From contig CALRQL020000002.1 of NCBI GenBank assembly GCA_943370295.1, positions 372,001 to 436,000 of the forward strand: 64,000 nucleotides of DNA, written 5' to 3'. Under the pieces are notes generated by a model, which made no database searches, had not been told where the DNA came from, and worked only from the letters and a program-made list of their open reading frames with translations. The stretch's first letter is position 1. Every line of letters starts with the position of its first letter. Source of the DNA: SB11 sp943370295. GTDB lineage: Bacteria; Bacteroidota; Bacteroidia; UBA8524. Of the stretch, positions 1-8,176 are shown piece after piece. The position numbers and the translations under genes are program-made.

Positions 1-1546
1 TATATGTACCGGCAGTTTTTCGATAAGCCTTTTGTAAAAAAATACTGTCACCATTGCAAATATTAACTACTCTATTTGTGCTTTCCAAAGGCTGTAAGCT
101 CAAAGTAACTGCGGCAACGCTATCACATTTACCGGTTCTTTTTATAGTGTCTCTATATGTTCCTGCTGTTTTACGATAAGCCTTCTGTAAGAAAATACTA
201 TCTCCGGTACAAATACTCAATGAACTATTTGCACTTTCCAATGGAAGTATGCTCAAAGTAGTAATCGTAACGCTATCACATTGACCGGCTCTTGATGTAG
301 TATCCCAATATGTACCGGCAGTTTTACGATAAGCCTTCTGTAAAAAAACACTGTCATTACTACACACCGATGCGTTTACGGGATAGCTTTCATAGCCGTT
401 TTTTGAAAGCACTAACGTTACAATGCTGTCGCATCCGAATTTATTTTTAAAATTACCTATATAGGTTCCAATGACGTACCGTGTTTGGCCATTAAAAAAC
501 ACGCCGTTATTGCCACAAACTGCAGTATCAATAGTATCATTGGATTGAGGCCAAACAGTTACAGTTAAAACAGTATCAAGGTATTTTGAAGTGCTTGTTG
601 CCGGATCAAAGGCACTAAAAAGATAAGAAGTAGTTTGGTTAATTATTCCCGTCGGAAAATAAAGAGTGTCGGAACAAGCACTGGATTTCACTGTTCCAAC
701 TACAGAACTATCGCTAGCTTTTAATAATCGGTATTGAACATAAGGCTGAGGGTTAGACAAAAGTATATTTGTCGATCCCGAACTGCAAAAATTGGTTTTA
801 GCAACCTTTGCTCCAAGGCGCAATGTAAGGCCATATACGATTTTTATTTCTAAGGGGCACAAAGCTCTGTTATATACCCTCACCTCGTCAATTTTCCCAT
901 CAAAGCAATTACCCGTATTTTGATTCGCACCAATTCTCGCTTTTAATGAGTTAGCTAATATATTTTTTTGTACTCCTTTACTTATTAAAGTGCTGTTCTG
1001 GTATAGCCAAGTAGTATCTTTAAAATGTATCACCAATACTTGGTTCCATGAATTAAGATTGAACGTTGCGTCCGCCTCAACATTTGCGTTACCACCGGTC
1101 AACCGTAATTTTCTTCCGCTACCTCCCCCGTACGTATCAAAATTGTAACCATCATTAATACCCACAGTTGTTTTATCAAATAATCGATAACCTCCTGATG
1201 CAGATGAATACTGATTAAGCCATAAAGTAATCGAGAAGCTGTCAGTTAAATCCAGCGAGTTATGGTCAGCAATCTCAATATAATCATTACTTCCATCAAA
1301 AAGATACGCACTATTAGGGTTCCCGAAACGGTCTGCTGTAAGTGATACCCCGTTTTTTGTCGTTCCATGGTTTCCAGTTCCACTTGAGTCGCCAGCATTC
1401 CCCGTAAAAGGATAATACCCAACTAATCCGTAATTTAAGGAGCTTAAGTTTAGTACATCACCAATATCAACGATTTGGGCTGTACCAACTTTTGAAAAAA
1501 AAAGAAAAAGAAAGGTTACTAAAAGAACAAGAAAATTGTGAAGCAT
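1..1546 (-). CDS. LamG-domain secreted protein with 51-residue tandem repeats (partial, 3' end outside window)
   Basis: An open frame runs without a stop from an ATG at 1546 to the left edge (about 515 residues). The N-terminus has a hydrophobic signal peptide (residues 1-23, ending near TAQ). Residues 35-235 resemble a LamG/concanavalin A-like jelly roll, with YYPFTGNAGD, DRFGNPNSAYLFDG and GKIDEVRVYNRAL. After it come cysteine-containing repeats with GDSIFLQKAYRKTAGTY and CDSV: three near-identical copies and one divergent copy, spaced 153 bases apart. Such GCDS repeats are common in Bacteroidota surface proteins exported by T9SS, so a C-terminal sorting domain probably lies beyond the edge (inference). 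Role is probably adhesive or structural; ligand unknown. Confidence 0.8.
   Translation of the reverse strand, partial: MLHNFLVLLVTFLFLFFSKVGTAQIVDIGDVLNLSSLNYGLVGYYPFTGNAGDSSGTGNHGTTKNGVSLTADRFGNPNSAYLFDGSNDYIEIADHNSLDLTDSFSITLWLNQYSSASGGYRLFDKTTVGINDGYNFDTYGGGSGRKLRLTGGNANVEADATFNLNSWNQVLVIHFKDTTWLYQNSTLISKGVQKNILANSLKARIGANQNTGNCFDGKIDEVRVYNRALCPLEIKIVYGLTLRLGAKVAKTNFCSSGSTNILLSNPQPYVQYRLLKASDSSVVGTVKSSACSDTLYFPTGIINQTTSYLFSAFDPATSTSKYLDTVLTVTVWPQSNDTIDTAVCGNNGVFFNGQTRYVIGTYIGNFKNKFGCDSIVTLVLSKNGYESYPVNASVCSNDSVFLQKAYRKTAGTYWDTTSRAGQCDSVTITTLSILPLESANSSLSICTGDSIFLQKAYRKTAGTYRDTIKRTGKCDSVAAVTLSLQPLESTNRVVNICNGDSIFLQKAYRKTAGTY
3..490 (-). repeat. 153-bp in-frame tandem repeat (51 aa per unit)
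   Basis: The block containing cgataagcctt recurs at 21, 174 and 327, exactly 153 bases apart, and a diverged copy lies about 153 bases further right near 470. Each unit encodes the motif CxGDSIFLQKAYRKTAGTY...CDSV inside the LamG protein. The array continues past the left edge. Confidence 0.85.
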
Positions 1547-1702
1547 CGCATCCTTTTTACTAAGGGTGTTGGAAAATAAATCGAAGTTTGATAACATTAA
1601 AATAAAAGTAAAGTTCTTTTTGAGCCTTGTTTTCTATATCATCGCAAGTTAATTCGAGCAATTGAAATTTCATTAATCTTTAAGTTAAATTCGACAAACA
1701 TA

Positions 1703-2557
1703 ATGCTTATAATACAACTTACAGGAGGTTTGGGAAACCAGCTTTTTCAGTATGCTGCTGCAAGGGCGCACGCACTTCGCTTGAATACGGAGTTGTATTT
1801 GGATAAAACCCATTTTCTGCCCACCCCCACTGGAAAGAAAAATCTAAGGCAATACGAACTTCATCACTTTAATGTAATTGAAAGATTTAGAAAACCTGCA
1901 TTTCATTGGGTAAAGAAATATTTTAGGGTAAAAAATATGTATGTAGCGGCTAAAACCTTTCGGGAAACGCACGTCCACATCCATCCCGAGTTTTTTGAAA
2001 TAAGCAGTGATACATACATTGAGGGCTGTTTTCAGTCAGAAAAATACTTCAAACAATACGAAAACATTATACGCAAAGAGCTTAGTTTTAAAACTAAAGC
2101 AACAGGAAAAAACGCCGAATTGTTAGAGAAAATTAAAACAGTTAATGCTGTTTCATTGCATGTGCGAAGAGGAGATTATGTGAGCAACAGCGAAACCCTT
2201 AAGGTACACGGTGTTTGCGGATTAGATTACTACGAAAGAGCGGTAAAACACATCGAGAGTGTGGTAGATAACCCGCACTTCTTTTTATTTTCTGATGAGC
2301 CCGAATGGGTGCAACAAAACCTCACGTTAAATCATCCTTACGAGATAATTAACCACAACAAGGGTGAAAACAGTTTTGAAGATATCAGGTTAATGAGTGC
2401 GTGCAATCATCATATTATTGCAAACAGCAGCTTCAGTTGGTGGGGAGCGTGGCTAAATCCAAGTGAAAAAAAAATTGTAATTGCCCCCGAAAGATGGTTT
2501 GCTGATAAGCAACACAATTCAAGTGATATAATCCCTGAAAAGTGGCTGAAAGTTTAG
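1703..2557 (+). CDS. Alpha-1,2-fucosyltransferase family protein (GT11)
   Basis: A 284-residue protein matching glycosyltransferase family 11. It has the N-terminal GGLGNQLFQYA motif (residues 8-18), the nucleotide-sugar binding HVRRGDY motif (153-159) and the C-terminal SSFSWWGAWL block, all hallmarks of alpha-1,2-fucosyltransferases. It probably moves fucose from GDP-fucose onto a galactose-containing surface glycan in the cytoplasm. Acceptor and linkage cannot be read from sequence. It opens a plus-strand run of glycan genes. I see no clear TAnnTTTG box upstream. Confidence 0.88.
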   Translation: MLIIQLTGGLGNQLFQYAAARAHALRLNTELYLDKTHFLPTPTGKKNLRQYELHHFNVIERFRKPAFHWVKKYFRVKNMYVAAKTFRETHVHIHPEFFEISSDTYIEGCFQSEKYFKQYENIIRKELSFKTKATGKNAELLEKIKTVNAVSLHVRRGDYVSNSETLKVHGVCGLDYYERAVKHIESVVDNPHFFLFSDEPEWVQQNLTLNHPYEIINHNKGENSFEDIRLMSACNHHIIANSSFSWWGAWLNPSEKKIVIAPERWFADKQHNSSDIIPEKWLKV

Positions 2558-2566
2558 CTCCAAAAT

Positions 2567-2574
2567 GTACATTT
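2567..2574 (+). promoter_or_regulatory. Promoter -7 box TACATTTG
   Basis: Matches the Bacteroidota -7 consensus TAnnTTTG and lies 25 bases before the ATG at 2600. It overlaps a possible upstream TTG start at 2573, which argues against that start. Confidence 0.5.
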
Positions 2575-2599
2575 GCCCTTTAAAATTAGAAACTATAAG

Positions 2600-3565
2600 A
2601 TGCACCCATCGTATTTAGACATTTTGTGTGACCCTAAAACGCAAGAAGACTTTGAACTGAAAATTACCAAAGAAGAAAACGGTTTTGTGATAGAAGGAGA
2701 GTTAGTATCAAAATCAAACACATACCCTATTGTGAGGGGAGTGCCACGTTTTGCAGGCTATAACGCCAACGAAAACTATGCAAAATCATTTGGCTGGCAA
2801 TGGAATAAATGGAGTAAAGTGCAGTTTGACAGCGAAAATAAAGGGAAGAAATACGAAGGCTATACACAATCAATGTGGGAGAAAATCACCAATAAAAAAG
2901 GGGATTTAAAGGGACAACTTATTGCTGATTATGGCTGTGGCCCCGGCAGGTTTGTGGAAACAGGCAGAATAAAAGGAGCAAAAGTAGTGGGACTGGATTA
3001 CAGCAGTGCTGTTGAAGCAGCTCGCAAAAACTTTGCAAACGACCCTGATGTGCTAATTGTACAGGGTGATATTTTGGCACCGCCGTTTAAAAAAGGTGTT
3101 TTTGACGGAGCATTTACTATTGGTGTGCTACACCATACTCCCGACCCTAAAAAAGGGTTTTCACAAATTGCCGAGTCAGTGAAGGAAGGTGGTTGGACAG
3201 CTTGTGCCGTTTATGGTCAAGGGGGGTATTACGATTTACCTGCAGTAAAGTTTTGGCGTAAAGTGTTCAAGTTTTTATGGCCCGTGTTTGGTCATTATCC
3301 TCCACTTATCTACACCTATTTTGTAAATATTGTATTTTTTCCAATGGGGCTTTTCCCTTGGACAAGAACGTTGATAAACAGCTTTTTCCCTTTCTTTCTT
3401 TTAAAAGATTTTAAGTGGAGCATATTAGATACGTTTGATAGCATTACCCCAAGCTACCAATCAGGGCATACCCCTTACGAAGTATTTATGTGGTTCAAAG
3501 AAAACAACTACAAAAACATTGAGCCTTCGGATTGGTGGGGGCCTGTTGTAAACGGAATTCGCTAA
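2600..3565 (+). CDS. Class I SAM-dependent methyltransferase with Trm112-like N-terminal segment
   Basis: About 321 residues. The first 50 resemble the Trm112-like segment often fused in front of methyltransferases (ILCDPKT, then YPIVRGVPRF). A Rossmann SAM-binding domain follows, with ADYGCGPGRF (near 110-118), VVGLDYS, and a post-II block FDGAFTIGVLHHTPDP. Such proteins in polysaccharide clusters methylate sugars or lipid-linked intermediates; the substrate here is unknown. The ATG at 2600 is preferred to an in-frame TTG at 2573 because a promoter box covers the TTG. It lies between a fucosyltransferase and an asparagine synthase-like gene. Confidence 0.82.
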   Translation: MHPSYLDILCDPKTQEDFELKITKEENGFVIEGELVSKSNTYPIVRGVPRFAGYNANENYAKSFGWQWNKWSKVQFDSENKGKKYEGYTQSMWEKITNKKGDLKGQLIADYGCGPGRFVETGRIKGAKVVGLDYSSAVEAARKNFANDPDVLIVQGDILAPPFKKGVFDGAFTIGVLHHTPDPKKGFSQIAESVKEGGWTACAVYGQGGYYDLPAVKFWRKVFKFLWPVFGHYPPLIYTYFVNIVFFPMGLFPWTRTLINSFFPFFLLKDFKWSILDTFDSITPSYQSGHTPYEVFMWFKENNYKNIEPSDWWGPVVNGIR

Positions 3566-3569
3566 AACC

Positions 3570-5393
3570 ATGTGTGGGATTGCCGGAATAGTTGCTGATA
3601 ATGCAGCAGAATATACGTCAACAGTCAAACGGATGACCGATGCCATAGCGCACCGCGGCCCCGATGGCGACGGACATTATGCTTATGACCGATGCGTTTT
3701 AGGGCATCGTCGCCTCAGTATCGTCGATTTGGACGGCGGTTGGCAACCTATGTTTAACCACAATAAGAGCATCGGTATCGTTTTTAACGGTGAGATATAC
3801 GGCTATAAAAAGTTACGACAAGAAACCCACTACAACTATCAAAACGATAGCGATACCGAATTATTGATTGCATTATACGAGCAACATGGCAAAGCAATGA
3901 TGAAGAGTTTGCCCGGCATGTTTGCGTTCTCCATTTGGGACGATAACAATCAAACGTTGTTTTGTGCCCGCGACCGTTTTGGTGAGAAACCGTTTTACTA
4001 TGCCATGGGCAAAGGCGGAGAGTTTGTATATTCATCAGAAATAAAAGCTATTTTGGCTTCAGGGTTGGTAGAGCCTGTGTTGGATAAGGATAGCTTGGCG
4101 CACTACCTTAAACACTTATACATACATCCTCACAAAACCATATATAAAAATATATTTACCCTTCCACCGGCATATACTTTAGAATACATCCCTCAAACCA
4201 AAAAAATAACCACCGAACGGTATTGGCATCTGCCTGAAGTTGGCGATCCGCAAAAGCTGGCAGACGTTACTGAACAGTTTACTTTTTTGCTGGACGATGC
4301 CGTAAAAAAGCAATTGGTAGCCGATGTACCCGTTGGCGCATTTCTAAGCGGAGGGTTGGACTCAAGCACCATTGTAGCTCTTGCTGCTAAATACAAAGAG
4401 GGGATTAAAACCATTTCGTTTGGTTTTGGTGATAGCATTGATGAATTGCCGTTTGCCCGTGAAATAGCCCAAAAATACAAGACGCATCATATTGAGCTTC
4501 AGCAGCAGGAGGCTGACATAGCTGATTTACTGTTAAAGATGCAGGATATTTATGATGAACCCTTTGCAGATTCATCAAACATCCCCACTTACCTTATTTC
4601 TAAACTTGCGAAGGAACATTTAACCGTAATACTTACTGGCGATGCAGGCGACGAGTTGCTGGGCGGTTATGGTTCATACAAAATATTGTTAGAGATGATG
4701 AAAGGGGGCAAAACCCCGCAGGCCATTATCCCTGCAATAAAGCTTGCTTTAAAACTATCCCGTAAACTGGGCTTGGGCATTGACGCCAAAAAATACGAAG
4801 CTGGCATTCGCAATACTCAATATGGCAACCTGCTAAATGCCCATACTCAACACAACACCTACTTTAGCGATAGCGAAATAGACGCCATAGGGCTTAAAGG
4901 CAAGGCCGTAAAACCTTCATTCTCATTCAAGCCTAATAATACTCCCGACGATGGTATGCGGGCTGATATCGAGGATTATATGCCCGGTGATATATTGGTA
5001 AAAACTGACAGGGCAGCCATGGCCAGCAGCGTTGAACTTCGTGCCCCGTTTTTAGATGTTGACTTTGCAGAGTATTGTATCGCGTTGCCCTACACATTAA
5101 AAGTAAGCAGTGCCAGCGATAAGATATTGCTTCGTGAAGCAATGGGACAATTGTGGACTGAGAGTATCCGTAAACGCAGCAAGCAAGGGTTTGGTGCACC
5201 GGTAAACAAATGGCTGCAAATACCTGCTGTACAAGAACTAAAAAGGCAATACCTGTACAATAAAAACAATAAGATGTACAGCCTGCTAGAGTATACAAAA
5301 TGCCAACCGTATTTCGAGAAAAACAATTACCATACTTGGATATTACTTACCCTTGCCATTTGGGTAGAGAAGCATAGCTTTAGCAATGATTAA
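3570..5393 (+). CDS. asnB: Asparagine synthase (glutamine-hydrolysing) family protein
   Basis: 607 residues. It starts MCGIAG, giving the N-terminal nucleophile Cys2 of class II glutamine amidotransferases, with HRGPDGDG and the R-L-S-I-V-D block after it. The C-terminal synthetase domain has the pyrophosphate loop SGGLDSS near residues 260-266 and LTGDAGDELLGGY near 355-370. Length and domains fit AsnB. In polysaccharide clusters such enzymes often amidate sugar acids rather than make free asparagine, and the flanking glycosyl- and methyltransferases make that plausible here (inference). The start is 4 bases after the methyltransferase stop; the 3' end overlaps the next gene by 8 bases, so the genes are probably cotranscribed. 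Confidence 0.9.
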   Translation: MCGIAGIVADNAAEYTSTVKRMTDAIAHRGPDGDGHYAYDRCVLGHRRLSIVDLDGGWQPMFNHNKSIGIVFNGEIYGYKKLRQETHYNYQNDSDTELLIALYEQHGKAMMKSLPGMFAFSIWDDNNQTLFCARDRFGEKPFYYAMGKGGEFVYSSEIKAILASGLVEPVLDKDSLAHYLKHLYIHPHKTIYKNIFTLPPAYTLEYIPQTKKITTERYWHLPEVGDPQKLADVTEQFTFLLDDAVKKQLVADVPVGAFLSGGLDSSTIVALAAKYKEGIKTISFGFGDSIDELPFAREIAQKYKTHHIELQQQEADIADLLLKMQDIYDEPFADSSNIPTYLISKLAKEHLTVILTGDAGDELLGGYGSYKILLEMMKGGKTPQAIIPAIKLALKLSRKLGLGIDAKKYEAGIRNTQYGNLLNAHTQHNTYFSDSEIDAIGLKGKAVKPSFSFKPNNTPDDGMRADIEDYMPGDILVKTDRAAMASSVELRAPFLDVDFAEYCIALPYTLKVSSASDKILLREAMGQLWTESIRKRSKQGFGAPVNKWLQIPAVQELKRQYLYNKNNKMYSLLEYTKCQPYFEKNNYHTWILLTLAIWVEKHSFSND

Positions 5394-6336
5394 ACCCAAA
5401 ATAAGTGTTCTTACCGCAGTATATAATAGTGCAGAGTTGATTCGACCTGCCATTGAAAGCTTATTGAACCAAACGTTTGGCGATTTTGAGTGGGTAATTA
5501 TAAACGATGCTACCCCTGACAATAGCATAGAAATTATTGAGAGCTATAACGACCCTCGCATAAAAATATACCACAACGAAACTAATATGGGGCTGGCGGC
5601 ATCACTCAACAAAGGATTAGCCCTTTGTACAGGTGAATACATTGCCAGAATGGATACCGATGATGTTTGCTACCCAAATAGGTTTGAACGACAGATAGCA
5701 TTTATGGATGCTCACCCGGAGATTGCAATAGCAGGCAGTTGGGTGAATTTAACAGGCGATTGGAAAGGACTTTGGAAAACACCTGTTCAGCACGAAGAAA
5801 TACAATGCAAGCTATTGTTTAATTCAGCCATTGCACATCCAACAGTGATGATGCGGAAAAGAGACTTAGATAAGCATGGATTGAGGTACGACAGCAAGCT
5901 GAAAAAAATACAAGACTACGACTTGTGGGTGCGGGCATCACAAGTACTTAGGTTGGCAAACATCCCCGAAGTATTGCTGGATTACAGGATTGATATTCAA
6001 GCCAAATCACCCGAAGTGGTTAAGCGATCTAATGAGGTGATATACGGCATTCGTCAAATGCAACTTAGCAGATTGGGCATAGAACTTTCTCCATACGAAG
6101 CGGATAACTTCCATTATATCAGTGCCAATCAATTAGAAAAAGTGGACGTAGGGGGAGTAAATAAGTTGTTCAGCAGTATTTTATCAAAAAACAATCAGGC
6201 TAAATTATATAACCAACGGGCATTGCAAAGACATTTAGGAAGAACTTGGATAAGAATGGCACTAAAAAAACCGTTAGCTGTGTTTAGCACACCGCTATCA
6301 TTAATCCTTACAGCAATAAAATCGTTATTTCTTTAA
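5386..6336 (+). CDS. Family 2 glycosyltransferase
   Basis: 316 residues with a GT-A fold N-terminus typical of GT2: ISVLTAVYNSAELIRPAIES, WVIINDATPDNS and ARMDTDDVCYPNR, the last holding the metal-binding D-x-D near residues 88-90. It has no membrane segments apart from a weakly hydrophobic C-terminus. It should add one sugar to a glycan precursor on the cytoplasmic side; donor and acceptor are unknown. It overlaps asnB by 8 bases and its 3' end overlaps the convergent minus-strand gene by 12 bases. Confidence 0.85.
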   Translation: MIKPKISVLTAVYNSAELIRPAIESLLNQTFGDFEWVIINDATPDNSIEIIESYNDPRIKIYHNETNMGLAASLNKGLALCTGEYIARMDTDDVCYPNRFERQIAFMDAHPEIAIAGSWVNLTGDWKGLWKTPVQHEEIQCKLLFNSAIAHPTVMMRKRDLDKHGLRYDSKLKKIQDYDLWVRASQVLRLANIPEVLLDYRIDIQAKSPEVVKRSNEVIYGIRQMQLSRLGIELSPYEADNFHYISANQLEKVDVGGVNKLFSSILSKNNQAKLYNQRALQRHLGRTWIRMALKKPLAVFSTPLSLILTAIKSLFL

Positions 6337-7224
6337 TAGAAAATTTACAGCATTTTTCAGCTTCAGTTGCCACGGTATCACCTTTTTATACCAATAAAAA
6401 TCAGCATCATGGTTCACAGCAATATGTGTTGGGTGGAATAGGGGAATAATCCCGGTGGTTTGTAGCTGTCCTAAACGGTCGTTAGAATTTCCGGTGTGGG
6501 TAGCACTCTCACCAAATCCAATGTTTTCAACCAAATTAACCTCAGGAGTTATCGCCATTCCATTATTATTAAGCAAAGCAAACGTCCATTGGTAATCCCA
6601 AGTATTAATTTCTCCGCGCTTTACCCTTTTGAAAGTTTGCATCCAATACGCCCTTTCAGCAGTAGTTTTAAAAGAAATTTGTTTAGACTTTTCAGCAATA
6701 AACTTGTCAAGTGCAGGCATATTCACGTCATACTTTTGCCATGCTCTACGCCAGCTTGCCCATCCCCAAATGTGCGGTATTTTGCTAAAGTAATAGCTTC
6801 CGTCACTTCGTTTCTGCCCGTCTTGAAAGTTGTTGCCGCCAATATGCATTACGCTTTCATCATCGCAGTATTTATCAAGCAGAGTCTCGCAGTAAGTAAA
6901 AAAATCAGGGTGTGGTAAACAATCATCTTCCAACACAATGCCTTGCTCCACGTTCTCAAAAAACCAAGTAATGCCGCTACTCACCGCATTTCGGCATCCT
7001 AAGTTTTGGTCACGATATAAAGTTTTCACTTCACAATCCCAATCCACTTTTTGGCAAACTTCACGCACCGCAGCACTACTATCAATATCATCGGGTCTGT
7101 TTGCACGGGACCCGTCAGCAGCAATAAACAGCTGCTTAGGCTTTGCCCTGCGTATGGCCTCAAAAACCACAGCAGTTTCCTTGGGACGGTTAAAAACTAA
7201 AAATAGTATCGGAGTGCGTAGCAT
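6325..7224 (-). CDS. GT-A type glycosyltransferase (GnT-I-like)
   Basis: 299 residues. It begins TPILFLVFNRP and has FIAADGSR and the acidic motif VLEDDCLPHPDFF (near residue 95), with a GWASWRRAW block near 155. This set is seen in GNT-I/GT2-like nucleotide-diphospho-sugar transferases common in Bacteroidota glycan clusters. The EDD motif probably binds the metal and donor. The ATG directly abuts the stop of the FkbM gene upstream (7225), so the two form an operon. It runs opposite to and slightly overlaps the plus-strand glycosyltransferase. Specific sugar unknown. Confidence 0.75.
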   Translation of the reverse strand: MLRTPILFLVFNRPKETAVVFEAIRRAKPKQLFIAADGSRANRPDDIDSSAAVREVCQKVDWDCEVKTLYRDQNLGCRNAVSSGITWFFENVEQGIVLEDDCLPHPDFFTYCETLLDKYCDDESVMHIGGNNFQDGQKRSDGSYYFSKIPHIWGWASWRRAWQKYDVNMPALDKFIAEKSKQISFKTTAERAYWMQTFKRVKRGEINTWDYQWTFALLNNNGMAITPEVNLVENIGFGESATHTGNSNDRLGQLQTTGIIPLFHPTHIAVNHDADFYWYKKVIPWQLKLKNAVNFLLKK

Positions 7225-8091
7225 TTATAGCAAGCCTAACTCTTGTGCTGTTTCTTTAGAACAAATCAAGTGGTTAAGGTACCCTTCAGCCCTCAAATGT
7301 GGTACCAAAGTAGGTTTAGTTTCTTCGTCAAGGTTAAAGTATAGATAGTCACAACCATCCAAATATGTTTCAACCCGTTTGCCTACTTCGTCGCTCAAAA
7401 TCTCCATAAGCATACTTGGGCGCATTGTTTTCAAATAATCTCCCATACCTTCCATAACCTCAGGCTCAAAACTTTCTACATCCACCTTCATTAAGTCGAT
7501 TTTGTCAATTTTATTCGCCTCAATCCAGCTTTTAAGTGTGCTGGTTTTGATAACTGTTTCTATTGAGTTTGAAACCGTATTACCACTGTTAAGAGTTGAT
7601 GTATACAGTTTTTCAGCAGGATTGGTATAAATACTTGCTGTGCCGTCTTGATTTGATGCTGCTAACTCAAGGCAGTGTATGTCTGATTTATTCAAATCAA
7701 CATTGCTCTTAAATAACTTGTAAACATCGGGCAGAGGCTCAAATCCATATACATTGGCTTGAGGATTAACCGTTTTTGCAATAAGAGAATAAATACCGGT
7801 ATTTGCCCCAATATCCAGAATCACCGAAGATTTTTTAGATAGCCTTATCCATAAATCATACGACATCTTTTCATATTGAGCATCCATACCCTTCCAAAAA
7901 AGCTTGGTTTCAACATACTTATCGTAGTCTGTATGTATTAAAAAACTGCTATTGCCAACGGGTACTTTTATAATGCCTTTAAACCTTAGATTTTTATATA
8001 ATGAATAAGGGAGCGGGGCAATGCCTTTCAGTATGCTGAAAAGCTGCTGCTTACCTGGTAGGGTTCTGTATATATTTCTTGCTAAGCCCAT
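7225..8091 (-). CDS. FkbM family methyltransferase
   Basis: 288 residues. The SAM-binding region has VILDIGANTGIYSLIA (near residues 95-110) and VYGFEPLPDVYKLF, followed by IDLMKVDVESFEPEVMEGM, the typical FkbM pattern of D-V-E-x-x-E. FkbM-family enzymes O-methylate sugars or polyketides; the genes around it suggest a sugar. It is the first gene of a two-gene minus-strand unit with the GnT-I-like glycosyltransferase. A TACTTTTG promoter box lies 10 bases upstream of the ATG. Confidence 0.87.
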   Translation of the reverse strand: MGLARNIYRTLPGKQQLFSILKGIAPLPYSLYKNLRFKGIIKVPVGNSSFLIHTDYDKYVETKLFWKGMDAQYEKMSYDLWIRLSKKSSVILDIGANTGIYSLIAKTVNPQANVYGFEPLPDVYKLFKSNVDLNKSDIHCLELAASNQDGTASIYTNPAEKLYTSTLNSGNTVSNSIETVIKTSTLKSWIEANKIDKIDLMKVDVESFEPEVMEGMGDYLKTMRPSMLMEILSDEVGKRVETYLDGCDYLYFNLDEETKPTLVPHLRAEGYLNHLICSKETAQELGLL

Positions 8092-8101
8092 AAAACAGTG
8101 T

Positions 8102-8109
8102 CAAAAGTA
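8102..8109 (-). promoter_or_regulatory. Promoter -7 box TACTTTTG for the FkbM gene
   Basis: Reverse strand reads TACTTTTG, a match to TAnnTTTG, 10 bases upstream of the ATG at 8091. The resulting 5' leader would be only a few bases. Confidence 0.45.
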
Positions 8110-8119
8110 ATCATAAACA

Positions 8120-8155
8120 AAATAAAAACCCTGCTTAATGAAAATAAGCAGGGTT
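8120..8155 (-). terminator. Intrinsic terminator of the LamG/T9SS gene
   Basis: A perfect 11-bp stem (aaccctgctta at 8127-8137 pairing with taagcagggtt at 8145-8155) with a 7-base loop. On the minus strand it is followed by a T-rich run. It lies about 20 bases after the stop of the LamG gene and before the FkbM promoter, isolating the two units. Confidence 0.85.
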
Positions 8156-8176
8156 CCTAAACATGATTATATTTTG

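Noticed and set aside
1..490. Regularly spaced repeats resembling a CRISPR array
   Set aside because: The 153-base period is too long and the repeats translate in one continuous frame as protein repeats inside the LamG gene.
2573..2599. TTG start for the methyltransferase
   Set aside because: A TAnnTTTG promoter box overlaps it, and the ATG at 2600 starts at a normal domain boundary.
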